Part shown: in pieces, positions 49,546 to 59,324 of the stretch
Layout of the letters: the number at the start of each line of letters is the position of its first letter
Position numbering within the stretch: the first letter of the stretch is position 1
Origin: Oxalobacter sp. OttesenSCG-928-P03
GTDB lineage: Bacteria > Pseudomonadota > Gammaproteobacteria > Burkholderiales > Burkholderiaceae_D
Direction of reading: 5' to 3'
DNA length: 64,000 nt
Assembly (NCBI GenBank): GCA_030269625.1
Contig: JAJDFZ010000004.1
Span: 1-64,000 of the forward strand
Program-made: the position numbers and the translations under genes
Notes under the pieces: model-generated
Databases searched by the model: none
Told to the model about the DNA's origin: nothing
What the model saw: the letters and a program-made list of their open reading frames with translations, nothing else

Positions 49546-50127
49546 ATGAAACTCATTATTCTGGATCGTGATGGCGTAATTAATCAGGACTCTGATTCAT
49601 TTATCAAGTCACCGGAAGAGTGGGTGCCGATTCCCGGCTCACTGGAAGCCATAGCACGCCTGCACAGGGCCGGATACCGTGTGGTTGTTGCAACCAACCA
49701 GTCCGGCCTGGGGCGCGGCCTTTTTGACATCATTGCCTTAAACGCCATTCATCAAAAGATGCATACGGCTGTCAGGGCTGCCGGGGGCATTATCGATTCC
49801 ATTTTCTTCTGCCCGCACACCATCAGTGATAACTGTGACTGCCGCAAGCCCCGGCAGGGCATGTTTAATGCCATTGCCAAACGATATGATGTTTCACTTG
49901 AAAAGGTTCCTTCTGTCGGAGACTCTTTGCGGGACCTGCAGGCAGGATTTCTGGCGGGATGTCAGCCTATCCTGGTCATGACCGGAAAAGGCCAGTTAAC
50001 GCATGACAATGGCGGCCTGCCGCCTGAAACCATTATGTTCGACAGCCTTGCTGCTGTTGCCAACCACCTGCTGGACACAGAAACAGAAATCGTGCCGGAA
50101 AAGGCTGAAAAAAACACGAAATCATGA
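49546..50127 (+). CDS. gmhB: D-glycero-beta-D-manno-heptose-1,7-bisphosphate 7-phosphatase
   Basis: 193 aa HAD phosphatase. The nucleophile is in ILDRDGVINQDSD (residues 5-17), and the zinc-binding loop CPHTISDNCDCRKPRQGM (about residues 88-105) is specific for GmhB and related histidinol phosphatases. It removes the C7 phosphate in ADP-heptose synthesis for lipopolysaccharide inner core. Linkage with glyS and plsC is typical of betaproteobacteria. Confidence 0.93.
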   Translation: MKLIILDRDGVINQDSDSFIKSPEEWVPIPGSLEAIARLHRAGYRVVVATNQSGLGRGLFDIIALNAIHQKMHTAVRAAGGIIDSIFFCPHTISDNCDCRKPRQGMFNAIAKRYDVSLEKVPSVGDSLRDLQAGFLAGCQPILVMTGKGQLTHDNGGLPPETIMFDSLAAVANHLLDTETEIVPEKAEKNTKS

Positions 50128-50191
50128 CTGCCTCTCTATTTCACAACCTATAATAATAATGTTGTACAGCGTATTACCCGGAGACGTCATT

Positions 50192-50941
50192 TTGTCAAAA
50201 AACCTTCTTTTTTTACGCTCTCTCCTGTTCCTGACCGCCCTTTATGCTTTTACCCTTGTATGGGGAATGATCTGTCTTTTGGCTTTCTTTTTTCCCTACA
50301 GGGCACGATTCCGGCTGGCAACCTGCTGGAACAGGACTGTCATCTGGCTGGCAAAATGCATTTGCGGCATCCGCTATCAGGTTATTGGATCTGAAAATCT
50401 GCCGGATGAACCGGTTATTCTGTTAAGCAAACACCAGTCTGCCTGGGAAACCATTTTTTTTCTGTATGCCATGCCAAAACCTCTGGTTTTTGTTCTGAAA
50501 AAAGAACTGCTCCGGATTCCTTTTTTTGGCTGGACACTCACCCTCCTGCGCATGATCCCCATCGACAGATCGCATGGCGCCAAAGCTTTTCGCAAGGTTA
50601 TTGATGAGGGTAGAAAACGCCTGAGGGAGGGGTTGTGGATTATTATCTTCCCGGAAGGCACGCGCACCGCCGTCGGCGAAAAAGCCAAATATCGAAACAG
50701 TGGAACACGGCTGGCTATAGAAACAAAAACAAAAGTCGTGCCCGTGGCACTGAATTCAGGTGAATGCTGGCCACGCAATTCCATCATCAAAAAACCGGGG
50801 CTGATAACGGTATCCATTGGCCATCCCATTTCACCCGAAGAAAAATCACCGGATGATATGATGCTGGAAGTGGAAAACTGGATTGAATCTGAAATGCACC
50901 GGATCTCGCCTCACGCCTATCGGAATACAGATCAGACATGA
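50192..50941 (+). CDS. plsC: 1-acyl-sn-glycerol-3-phosphate acyltransferase
   Basis: 249 aa from a TTG at 50192 with GGAG eight bases before it; an in-frame ATG at 50159 lacks a ribosome-binding site and overlaps a TATAAT-like sequence. Two N-terminal hydrophobic segments precede the acyltransferase motifs SKHQSAWET (HX4E rather than the usual HX4D) and FPEGTRTAVGE. PlsC acylates lysophosphatidic acid to phosphatidic acid at the inner membrane. The start overlaps nothing, while the stop overlaps the next gene by four bases. Confidence 0.9.
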   Translation: MSKNLLFLRSLLFLTALYAFTLVWGMICLLAFFFPYRARFRLATCWNRTVIWLAKCICGIRYQVIGSENLPDEPVILLSKHQSAWETIFFLYAMPKPLVFVLKKELLRIPFFGWTLTLLRMIPIDRSHGAKAFRKVIDEGRKRLREGLWIIIFPEGTRTAVGEKAKYRNSGTRLAIETKTKVVPVALNSGECWPRNSIIKKPGLITVSIGHPISPEEKSPDDMMLEVENWIESEMHRISPHAYRNTDQT

Positions 50942-51777
50942 GAAAAACAAAGCAGGACTCACGCCCGTTACAACTGGATCTTTTTGCATCTGATGCACTG
51001 CCTGTTTTGCTGCCACCGCCATCGACAGAGACGGAAAAACCGCCCGTACCGCTGAAAAAACGTGTCATTGAACTCAGCGGAACCCCGGTTGAATATGAAT
51101 TCCGGCGCTCAAAAAGAAGAACCATCGGTTTTCTTATCAACGAAAACGGGCTGCGTGTCACGGCACCCAAATGGGTCACACTGAAATCCATTGAAGAGGC
51201 CATCAGAGAAAAAGAGCACTGGATAATCCGCAAGCTCCGCTATTTTTTCAATATGCATGAAAAACGGCAGGCCGCGCCACAGCAATTGACGGAAGGAATG
51301 GCACTTCCTTATCTTGGCCGCAATCTGGTATTGCGCCTGCGCCGTGATACGGCAGATTCGGTCATGATAGAAGATGCGACAGATGAACTGGTTGTGACAA
51401 CCGGCAATACAACCGTCATATCGACGATTGAAGAAAACCTGAAAAGCTGGTTTCAGGAAAAAGCCAGGCAGGTTTTTGCCGAACGCCTCCCGATTTATGC
51501 TGCCATGCTTGGTGTAACCTATCGTTCTTTTTCGCTTTCATCCGCCAGGCAGCGCTGGGGATCGTGCTCTGTTTCGGGGAATATCCGTCTTAACTGGCGT
51601 CTGATTCATTTTCCACCGGCACTGATTGATTATGTTGTCGTTCATGAACTGGCGCATCTGCGTGAAATGAATCACAGCAAACGTTTTTGGGATATCGTGT
51701 CAGCGGCATATCCCGATTACATGATCGCCAGAAAACAGCTTAACCAGCAGAATATGAAAATATTGTCTTTGTTCTGA
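50938..51777 (+). CDS. YgjP-like (DUF45) zinc metalloprotein
   Basis: 279 aa. The first 35 residues are polar; then VIELSGTPVEYEFRRSKRRT begins the domain, and the zinc site VVHELAHLREMNHSKRFW sits near residue 236, preceded by SARQRWGSCSVSGNIRLNW. The family (YgjP/UTP pyrophosphatase-like or protease-like) is not firmly assigned. It is coupled to plsC by an ATGA overlap and ends the glyQS-gmhB-plsC run. Confidence 0.88.
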   Translation: MRKTKQDSRPLQLDLFASDALPVLLPPPSTETEKPPVPLKKRVIELSGTPVEYEFRRSKRRTIGFLINENGLRVTAPKWVTLKSIEEAIREKEHWIIRKLRYFFNMHEKRQAAPQQLTEGMALPYLGRNLVLRLRRDTADSVMIEDATDELVVTTGNTTVISTIEENLKSWFQEKARQVFAERLPIYAAMLGVTYRSFSLSSARQRWGSCSVSGNIRLNWRLIHFPPALIDYVVVHELAHLREMNHSKRFWDIVSAAYPDYMIARKQLNQQNMKILSLF

Positions 51778-51795
51778 TCACCGGCACCCTGACAA

Positions 51796-52335
51796 TCACT
51801 TTATCCCTCCCCCCTCTTTTCCGTCCTCTCCCTGAGATTCACTGCCACCCGGATTTTTGCCGCCCTGGTCGTTTTCTTCATCCTTGACCGCAGACACAGC
51901 TCCGCGCATCAGTTTCAGCAAATCCTCCGGATCGGGATTGCGCGCAACAATCTTGTACAACAGCGCGATAAGGCTGCCTTTCTTTTCGTGAGAAAGCGCC
52001 AGACTCTCCGCTTCCAGCCACTCTTCCACAATTCTTGCCGCCAGCGCCAGCTTGGATTCATCCAGATGGACTGCCGGATCATTCCGGGGGGCTGAGTCGT
52101 CAACAAAATATTTTTCCAGATCCTGCCGGGCGGACAACACACTTTGCCTGATTCTTTTGTCAGAAAGCAGATAACGATCCGGCACTTCAAAAACCTTTCT
52201 GATGCCACCTATTCCATACTGTTCCTCATAACGCCACCCTTCTTTAGCCGCCCGCGCCAAAATACTGGACTTGGTTGTGGGCAATCCCGACAGGCGCCTT
52301 TGAGCGATTTCTGCAGCTGTATATAATTTTTTCAT
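51796..52335 (-). CDS. Mu-type helix-turn-helix protein (transposase DNA-binding-like domain)
   Basis: 179 aa from the ATG at 52335; 42 upstream bases are open but hydrophobic and unlike the family. The first 60 residues (KKLYTAAEIAQRRLSGLPTT, then ILARAAKEGWRYEEQYGIGG) look like the Mu-type winged DNA-binding domain found in MuA, Ner and phage repressors. The rest is helical, and the last 40 residues are rich in Glu, Gly and Asp. No transposase core follows, so it is a phage-derived regulator or a relic. It is convergent with the YgjP-like gene. Confidence 0.6.
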   Translation of the reverse strand: MKKLYTAAEIAQRRLSGLPTTKSSILARAAKEGWRYEEQYGIGGIRKVFEVPDRYLLSDKRIRQSVLSARQDLEKYFVDDSAPRNDPAVHLDESKLALAARIVEEWLEAESLALSHEKKGSLIALLYKIVARNPDPEDLLKLMRGAVSAVKDEENDQGGKNPGGSESQGEDGKEGGGIK

Positions 52336-53238
52336 CAGAATACTCAATAAAAACCGTATTAAAAACAAAACAATCAAAATAATCCAAACAAATCATTCCC
52401 GATTTATTTGCTTCCCCTATTATTCTGACAATACAAAACTTCTGCCTTTAACCATTTCACAAAAACAACACACATCAAAACACTTTAAATGGTTTTCCCC
52501 GGACAAAAACAATATGATCAATAAACAATTAAAGCTTTCTCTGACAAGCAGCTATTTTAATATCGCCATTCCCGTATTGAAAGAATCAAGCAGGAAATAA
52601 CATAAAAAACATTATCATGCATATTTTCATATGCTGGCCATAACAGCTGTTTCACGCTCATTTCCCGCACCACTTTAATGCCCTGCACCAGAATCGGTTG
52701 CTGACTTTTTATTTGCATTTATCAGAATACAGCTGCTTTATTCACATACATGTTTCATGTCTTTTGTATTTCATATTTTTTTACTATAAAAATAATAACA
52801 GTGATATTTCAAAACAAGTATGTATATAAACCCATTCTCTTTTTTTATTCAAAATAATCCATTGAAAACCCGCATTTTTCAATCATCACATGACAAATTG
52901 CATTTAAGACAATTGAAAAGGTATACTCTTTTTATTGCCGATAACGCACTCTGTTCGGTATGATGTTTCTTCAATGAATCCGTTTACTGCATTCCAGGGC
53001 ATCTTTCGAAAAACAACACTTGCCTCCTATAATTTTGACTATTGACAACTGCGTTTATCAGCCCTTTCATATGCAATACCCTGTTTTTCGCATACGGAAC
53101 CAATCTCTGCCTGACCGGCCCCCACTCCAGAAAAACCATTCTGTTATCCATCTGCCTTCTTTCCCGGTCTGCTTTTTTGGCAGTTGTTTCTTTTGACATC
53201 GCAACCTGGATCTCCCATCACAGTCAGACTGACAGATA
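52336..53238. other. AT-rich 0.9-kb region without a clear gene
   Basis: Markedly richer in A and T than the flanking core genes. It holds the putative promoter at 52898-52927 and a GCCGATAA sequence at 52937-52944. Short frames at 52984-53199 (minus) and 53042-53239 (plus) exist but have no codon signal. It may be foreign or silenced DNA and includes a long leader of the downstream gene. Confidence 0.55.
52898..52927 (+). promoter_or_regulatory. Putative promoter of the GGDEF/EAL gene
   Basis: TTGCAT (52898-52903), 18 bases, TATACT (52922-52927). If used, it gives a leader of about 305 bases before the ATG at 53239. GCCGATAA follows at 52937-52944, matching a sigma-28 -10 element exactly but without a convincing -35 partner. 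Confidence 0.42.
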
Positions 53239-56200
53239 ATGAAACGACATCGTTCTTTTCCTTTGAAAAACATGCTTGCAATGCAATTTATTGCCATTGT
53301 CATTGTTTCAACACTATTGTCTGCTCTGTTCCTGTTTTTTCTGACCATTCCTCAAATCCGGGCAAAGGAAAGCGCCGCCGCCAAAATTCCGTCCTGGATA
53401 GAAAGCCAACTGGCTGCTCGGGAAACCCTTTTACACCAGTTTGGCGACCAGCTGAAAAAAAAACCAGACCTGGAGCCGCCTGACAGAACGTGGCAAAACA
53501 GTATGGCTGAAAATGCCGGTTTTTTTGACACCATTTATCTGCTGGACAAAAAAGGCCGGATTACGATGGCATTTCCGCAGCGCCATCACATTCCGAATGA
53601 CACAAATCCGCCCCGATCTGATCTTTTTCAGCGGGGAAAAAATATTACCCGGGCATACTGGTCAGATGTTTTTTTATCTCCTGTAACAAAGGAAATGTCA
53701 TGTGCTTACATCATTCCGCTTCATGAGGGTCAACTTGTCGGCGAAATCCATCTGACGCATTTTTCCGCCATACTGAAAGAGCAGCACTTTCCTTTGACAA
53801 CGGTTGTTCTTGATCAAAACAATCACATTGTGGCCTCAAACGGCAAAGTCCTGGCTATCCTGCAAAAGGAACCGAAACCGTTCGAGCCGCACCCGGAAAA
53901 ATCCGCTTTTGACAAACCGGCTGATGAAGATATGTTCAGCCTGCAAAAAACACTGAACGGCACTTCCTGGTCCTTGTTCACAACGCTTCCTGATTATTCG
54001 TTTACACAAAATATCAGAACATATGCCCTTTTCTTTTTCCTCTCCCTCGCTTCAGGCACGATTCTGGCACTGGGATTTTCAATTTACACCTCGCGCTCGC
54101 TGAACCTGCGGATTCGCGCACGTATCAAAAACATGCGTGATATTGCACGCGGCTCTTATTCGCCGGTTTCAGCCGCGGACCCGATTCGTGAAATGGCACA
54201 CCTCTCCCAGAATCTCGAGAGAATGAGCATGACGATCCAGGAAAAAGAAACGGGATATAACAAAGCCATGGCGCATTACCTGGAAATCATCAAGGCCATT
54301 GAAAACTTCGTTGTTGTACTTGATGAGAATCTGCTTATTACTCATGTCAACGATGCGTCGAAAAGCATTTTCGGGCTGGATCCTGAAAAATGCACAGGGC
54401 GCTCCTTTCTTGAGTTCGTACAACCCGACAAAATTGAACCGACGAAAGAACGCCATGCCAGATGGATTGAACAAGGACTTGAATCTGTCACTGTTGAGGA
54501 TGAATTTATCGACAGCGGCGGAAAGCACCATACTGTATTCTGGAACATTACGCTGAACCGGGATGAACGTGGCCGCTTTACCGGCTTTACCGGCATTGGA
54601 CATGAGTTTTCAACCTGGAAAGCCATGCAGGAAGAGCTACAACTGGCAGCGCTGGTTTACCAGAAAAGCATCGAAGCCATGGTTGTGATCAACGAGGACA
54701 ACCTGATCATTTCCGTCAATCCGGCTTTTGAAAAAATTACGGGCTATGCCCCCGGGGAGGTTTTATATCAGAATCCATCCATGCTGGGCTCAGCACTGCA
54801 TGATAAAGCCGTGTACGACAGCATATGGAATGCCCTGGAAACATCTGGCAACTGGCATGGCGAAGTCTGGAATATGCGAAAAAATGGCGAAATGTACGCT
54901 ATTCGCCTGACTATCAACACAATCAGGGCACCCGACAGAAAAACATACCGCAGAGTAGCCCTCTTCTCGGATATTACTGAACAGAAGCTGGCTGAAAAAA
55001 TAATCTGGCAGCAGAATTATTTTGACAGCCTGACCGGCCTGCCCAACCGCAATTTCCTGAAGCAGGAACTGTCCCGTGCAAAAAGAGCGAACATACCGGT
55101 TGCCCTGATGTTTCTGGATCTTGATGGATTCAAGAATATCAATGAAACACTGGGACATCTCACAGGTGACCTGCTTTTGCAGGAAACCGCACAACGCCTG
55201 CAAAGCTGCGTTCGCGAGACCGACACGGTCATTCGTCTTGGCAGCGATGAGTTTGCCATATTGCTGCGGGAACTGACCACTCCCGAAGAAGTTGAGCAGA
55301 TCGGAAAAACCATTCTCTCCGGACTGTCAGAATCTTTTTTTCTGAACAATACGGTCATCCATATTTCAGCAAGCATCGGTATTACTTTCTATCCCGATGA
55401 CGCAACAGACATTGATGACATTCTGAAAAATGCTGATCAGGCAATGCATGCCGCCAAACGCGAAGGCCGGAACACGCTCTTGTATTTCACCCAATCCATG
55501 CAGGAAAGGGCGCAGGCGCGAATGCACTTGATTCAGGATCTGCGCCAGGCTCTGGCAGGCCAGCAATTCGAAATCATGTATCAACCGATTGTTGACATTG
55601 AATCCGGGTTGATCCGCAAGGCAGAAGCGCTTATCCGCTGGCAGCATCCGCTCAAGGGCACGATCAATCCTGTAGAGTTCATCTCCATAGCCGAAGATAC
55701 CGGCATGATTGCTTCCTTTGGCAACTGGATTTTTCACGAAGCCGCCAGTCAGGCCCGCATATGGAGAAACCGGTTCCATCCTGATTTTCAGATCAGCATT
55801 AATCTTTCTCCCGTCCAGTTCAAAAATGAAGGAATCGACTTCATCAACTGGCTCTCGCACCTCCAGGAACTTCAGCTACCCGGGAACGGGCTGGTTGTTG
55901 AAATAACAGAAGGACTGTTGCTGGAAGGAAGTGAACATGTCAAACAACAGCTGGCCGCATTCAAAAATGCCGGTATGGAAATTGCACTGGATGATTTTGG
56001 TGTGGGATATTCCTCATTATCATATCTGCATACATTCAATTTTGATTACCTCAAGATAGATCAGTCTTTCATCAAAAATCTCTCCCTTGGCGGCGATAAT
56101 CAGGCTTTGTGTGAAGCCATTGTCGTCATGGCACACAAACTGAATCTAAAAGTGATTGCAGAAGGGATTGAAACGATCCGCCAGCGCGAAATCCTGGTTG

Positions 56201-56325
56201 AGGCGGCATGTGATTTCGGTCAGGGCTATCTTTACTCAACGCCGCTTTCTCCGCCCGAATTCGAGCAGATACTTGAAAACAACTATGCGCTTTTCAACCT
56301 GAATATTCAGGCAGATATCGCCTGA
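53239..56325 (+). CDS. Membrane sensor with PAS, GGDEF and EAL domains
   Basis: 1028 aa. A span near residues 11-35, a periplasmic Cache-like region to about residue 255, a second span and HAMP-like helix, then PAS domains near residues 345-460 and 470-590. The GGDEF-type domain has GSDEF instead of GGDEF (about residue 667), with RETD five residues before it; the degenerate A site suggests no cyclase activity. The EAL domain is complete: EALIRW near residue 795, INLSPVQF, DDFGVGYSSL and AEGIET. A c-di-GMP phosphodiesterase tuned by the degenerate domain is the likely role. Confidence 0.88.
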   Translation: MKRHRSFPLKNMLAMQFIAIVIVSTLLSALFLFFLTIPQIRAKESAAAKIPSWIESQLAARETLLHQFGDQLKKKPDLEPPDRTWQNSMAENAGFFDTIYLLDKKGRITMAFPQRHHIPNDTNPPRSDLFQRGKNITRAYWSDVFLSPVTKEMSCAYIIPLHEGQLVGEIHLTHFSAILKEQHFPLTTVVLDQNNHIVASNGKVLAILQKEPKPFEPHPEKSAFDKPADEDMFSLQKTLNGTSWSLFTTLPDYSFTQNIRTYALFFFLSLASGTILALGFSIYTSRSLNLRIRARIKNMRDIARGSYSPVSAADPIREMAHLSQNLERMSMTIQEKETGYNKAMAHYLEIIKAIENFVVVLDENLLITHVNDASKSIFGLDPEKCTGRSFLEFVQPDKIEPTKERHARWIEQGLESVTVEDEFIDSGGKHHTVFWNITLNRDERGRFTGFTGIGHEFSTWKAMQEELQLAALVYQKSIEAMVVINEDNLIISVNPAFEKITGYAPGEVLYQNPSMLGSALHDKAVYDSIWNALETSGNWHGEVWNMRKNGEMYAIRLTINTIRAPDRKTYRRVALFSDITEQKLAEKIIWQQNYFDSLTGLPNRNFLKQELSRAKRANIPVALMFLDLDGFKNINETLGHLTGDLLLQETAQRLQSCVRETDTVIRLGSDEFAILLRELTTPEEVEQIGKTILSGLSESFFLNNTVIHISASIGITFYPDDATDIDDILKNADQAMHAAKREGRNTLLYFTQSMQERAQARMHLIQDLRQALAGQQFEIMYQPIVDIESGLIRKAEALIRWQHPLKGTINPVEFISIAEDTGMIASFGNWIFHEAASQARIWRNRFHPDFQISINLSPVQFKNEGIDFINWLSHLQELQLPGNGLVVEITEGLLLEGSEHVKQQLAAFKNAGMEIALDDFGVGYSSLSYLHTFNFDYLKIDQSFIKNLSLGGDNQALCEAIVVMAHKLNLKVIAEGIETIRQREILVEAACDFGQGYLYSTPLSPPEFEQILENNYALFNLNIQADIA

Positions 56326-56376
56326 AACCTTATCTTCCGCCCTTTCTTCAGAACAGTCCTCTTGATTATTATCATC

Positions 56377-56409
56377 ACGCATTATCCGGCATGGCGGACA
56401 ATGCGTTTT
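56377..56409 (+). terminator. Hairpin terminator after the EAL gene
   Basis: 12-bp stem with one mismatch, ACGCATTATCCG (56377-56388) with CGGACAATGCGT (56395-56406), loop GCATGG, then TTTT. Confidence 0.72.
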
Positions 56410-56435
56410 AACCCTTTTGCCTCATGGAGAATCGG

Positions 56436-56783
56436 ATGAAAAATCGAACCAGATCCGGGAAATGGAAAAATCACCCATTACAGGACAAACCGGAACAATA
56501 CGATCCCAACAATCTCCTGAGCGCCATGATCGTACAGTTAAACCTGAAAAACGATGCGGCACTGTCCCGCGCCCTGAATGTCTCCCCTCCCGTCATCAGT
56601 AAAATCCGCCACAAACGCCTTCCAATCGGTGCTTCCATGCTGATCCGCATGCATGAAATCAGTGAATTGAGCATTCGCGAGCTGCGAGAATTAATGGGCG
56701 ACCAGCGTCATCAATACCGGATTGGATACAAACAGCAAAAACAACCCGGCAAGCCTCAGGCTGAACGGCCCGGAGCATACTGA
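56436..56783 (+). CDS. Small HTH DNA-binding protein
   Basis: 115 aa from the ATG at 56436, which has GGAG seven bases before it; an ATG at 56424 is less likely. The HTH core LKNDAALSRALNVSPPVISK (residues about 36-55) and the following KIRHKRLPIGASMLIRMHE resemble a small regulator family common in Oxalobacteraceae and relatives. Its targets are unknown. Polar tails flank the domain, and the gene stands alone. Confidence 0.75.
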   Translation: MKNRTRSGKWKNHPLQDKPEQYDPNNLLSAMIVQLNLKNDAALSRALNVSPPVISKIRHKRLPIGASMLIRMHEISELSIRELRELMGDQRHQYRIGYKQQKQPGKPQAERPGAY

Positions 56784-57020
56784 GATTCAGCATCCAGCAT
56801 TTTTCAGCCCCAAAAGCCACTGACTCCCGGGCGTCAGGCTGACCGGCGTTCACATGACTGCTCTGCCGGTTGGCTCAATCCGGGGATATGCGTTTAAAAT
56901 ACCAGCCATATCGTATGGAACGGTTCATTCAATTCCGCGCCGTGTTTTTTGCACACGCATCCCGATACCTGAAGCAGAACCTGACCATGAAATGAGCAAA
57001 AATCAAAGAGGCAAAACACG

Positions 57021-57248
57021 ATGATTCGCAGAAAAATTCTTGAAGATCTCGGTATTAATGTCCCGGATGACGCCAGCCGGTTTCATACGGAAAACACCAG
57101 CATTATTTTTCTGATTCCGGCTGTTGAAGAATATGGAAGCAGTATTGTTTTCAAGGAAGATACTGTCGAGGTTGAACTGACTGAAAAACAGATCGAATCA
57201 CTCAAGACTTCAAACTGCTTTGGCACAACAGGCTGGACCATTCTCTGA
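57021..57248 (+). CDS. 75-aa hypothetical protein
   Basis: Starts with ATG behind AGAGG. The sequence is soluble, with alternating hydrophobic residues (TSIIFLIPAVEEYGSSIVF) and ends NCFGTTGWTIL. I recognise no family. Codon use and the ribosome-binding site make it a probable real gene, but it is short and isolated. Confidence 0.5.
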   Translation: MIRRKILEDLGINVPDDASRFHTENTSIIFLIPAVEEYGSSIVFKEDTVEVELTEKQIESLKTSNCFGTTGWTIL

Positions 57249-57449
57249 CCCTCATTTCGGGTTGCTGCACTTCCTGTCTGTTTAAACCATTGGCATTGAT
57301 AACCCCATCTGTGTTTCCGGGTTTCTGTCAATCATCGCGGCTGAGATTGCCTGTGGCACATCCGGGCAGCAATAATCGGCGTATACTGCTCAAAAAAACG
57401 TAACAGGCTGCTCCTGCAGATAACCCCTCCGGCATATCGCATTTTTTGC

Positions 57450-57470
57450 AAAAAAGCAGCCGGGCTTTTT
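57450..57470 (+). other. Hairpin 13 bases before the antiporter start
   Basis: AAAAAGC/GCTTTTT with a 6-base loop, ending in five T. It occupies the place where a ribosome-binding site would lie; no purine-rich site is visible before the ATG at 57484. It could be a weak terminator for upstream transcription or an attenuator. Confidence 0.4.
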
Positions 57471-57483
57471 ATGAAACAGCATC

Positions 57484-59256
57484 ATGCACGACGGTGTCAT
57501 TAACTTTATTCAGGATCTGGCGGTCATCATGCTGATCGCCGGTGTGGTAACCGTTTTGTTTCACCGTTTGAAACAGCCGGTTGTCCTGGGATATATCGTC
57601 GCTGGCATTCTGATCGGCCCGCATACCCCGCCATTTGAACTCATCAAGGATGAGCACACGATCAAGATCCTGGCCGAACTGGGCGTAATCTTCCTGATGT
57701 TCTCGCTTGGCCTTGAATTTTCACTCAAGAAACTGATCAAGGTTGGCGCAACAGCGTTTATTGCGGCCTCTCTTGAAATTGTCCTGATGATCTGGCTGGG
57801 CTATCAGATCGGGCTGTGGCTCGGCTGGACCAATAATCTGGATGCGCTCTTTCTGGGGGCCATTCTCGCCATTTCTTCCACAACCATCATTATCAAGGCC
57901 TTAAATGATCTCAAAATGAAAAATGAGCGATTTGCCCAGCTTATTTTTGGCGTCCTGATCGTCGAGGATATTCTGGGCATTGGCCTGATTGCCCTTTTAT
58001 CGGGCATCGCCATTTCCGGCACGGTCAGCAGCAGCGATGTCTTTGTTACTGTCGGCAAGCTTTCGCTTTTCATGGTGGTTGCCCTGGTTGTTGGCATTCT
58101 GCTCGTTCCCCGCATTCTGGCTTATGTTGCACGATTCAACAGCGATGAAATGCTACTGGTTACGGTTTTAGGGCTTTGCTTCGGCTTTTGCCTGCTTGTC
58201 GTCAAACTCGAATACAGCATGGTTCTGGGCGCTTTCCTCATTGGCGCCATCATGGCCGAAGCACGGGAACTGATGAAAATTGAACGCCTGATCGAACCCA
58301 TCCGGGATATGTTCAGTGCCATATTTTTCGTCGCCATCGGACTGTTGCTGGATCCGCGCATCATGATGGAGTACGCCTTTCCGATCATCATTATTTCCAT
58401 CGTTGTTATTGCCGGCAAGGTATTCAGTTGTGCGCTGGGCGCCATGATTGCCGGAAACGATGGCCGGACTTCCCTCAAAGTGGGGATGGGGCTGTCCCAG
58501 ATCGGCGAATTTTCTTTCATCATCGCCTCTTTGGGCATGTCCTATAAAGTCGTCAGTGACTTCCTGTATCCCATTGCCGTCGCCGTTTCGGCCATTACCA
58601 CCCTGACAACACCATACCTGATTCGCGCGGCAGACCCGCTCGCCCGCGTGCTGGGCAAACTGACTCCCGGCCCGCTGGCACGCCTGGTCGAGCTGTATCA
58701 GGAATGGCTGCAACATCTCCAGCCACAGGGCGGAAACGCCATTCTTGCCGGCATGATAAGGCGAATCATCATCCAGATCAGCATCAATATGTCGATTGTG
58801 GTCGCCATATTCCTTGGCGGTGCCTATTTTGCGGATACCATTGGCGCCTGGCTTGAGCACTGGATAAAAGACATCGATTACCAGAAATCCATTATCTGGT
58901 GTTCCACGGTACTTTTGTCCCTTCCGTTTCTGATAGCGGCATTCCGCAAGTTCAAGGCACTTTCCATGCTTCTGGCGGAAATGAGTGTCAGAGAAAGTGT
59001 CACGGGCCGTTATACACAGCGGGTGAGGCGGATTATCAGTGAAATTATTCCTCTGCTCTTCATTACCGCCACTATGTTTACGCTTGCGGCACTGAGTGCC
59101 GGCATTCTGCCAAAAGGCCAATCCCTGTTGCTGGCCATTGCCGTTATTCTTGTCATCATGGTTGTGCTGAGGCAATGGTTTATCCGCATTCATTCCCGTC
59201 TGCAGATTGCCCTTTATGAGACAATGGACAACAAGAATGAGGAAGACCATCATTAA
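57484..59256 (+). CDS. CPA2 cation/proton antiporter (KefB-like)
   Basis: 590 aa with about twelve to fourteen spans. Family motifs: [20 protein letters not shown] (residues about 37-56), [32 protein letters not shown] and [18 protein letters not shown]. KefB-type proteins also have a C-terminal TrkA_N (RCK) regulatory domain; here the C-terminal 160 residues are instead further hydrophobic spans, so this is a different CPA2 subgroup. It probably exchanges K+ or Na+ for H+. It starts without a visible ribosome-binding site. Confidence 0.88.
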   Translation: MHDGVINFIQDLAVIMLIAGVVTVLFHRLKQPVVLGYIVAGILIGPHTPPFELIKDEHTIKILAELGVIFLMFSLGLEFSLKKLIKVGATAFIAASLEIVLMIWLGYQIGLWLGWTNNLDALFLGAILAISSTTIIIKALNDLKMKNERFAQLIFGVLIVEDILGIGLIALLSGIAISGTVSSSDVFVTVGKLSLFMVVALVVGILLVPRILAYVARFNSDEMLLVTVLGLCFGFCLLVVKLEYSMVLGAFLIGAIMAEARELMKIERLIEPIRDMFSAIFFVAIGLLLDPRIMMEYAFPIIIISIVVIAGKVFSCALGAMIAGNDGRTSLKVGMGLSQIGEFSFIIASLGMSYKVVSDFLYPIAVAVSAITTLTTPYLIRAADPLARVLGKLTPGPLARLVELYQEWLQHLQPQGGNAILAGMIRRIIIQISINMSIVVAIFLGGAYFADTIGAWLEHWIKDIDYQKSIIWCSTVLLSLPFLIAAFRKFKALSMLLAEMSVRESVTGRYTQRVRRIISEIIPLLFITATMFTLAALSAGILPKGQSLLLAIAVILVIMVVLRQWFIRIHSRLQIALYETMDNKNEEDHH

Positions 59257-59324
59257 GCCATCTGTTGCCAGGCAAGAGGAACACGCTTTGCCATTTTCAG
59301 ACTTTTATATTTCGCAGGTTTGCC

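Noticed and set aside
52984-53199. 71-codon minus-strand frame before the GGDEF/EAL gene
   Set aside because: No ribosome-binding site, sits in a presumed leader and shows no family pattern.
58168-59253. 361-codon minus-strand frame inside the antiporter
   Set aside because: Length is striking, but it is antisense to a coding sequence, rich in His, Gln and Asn, and has no recognisable domain.
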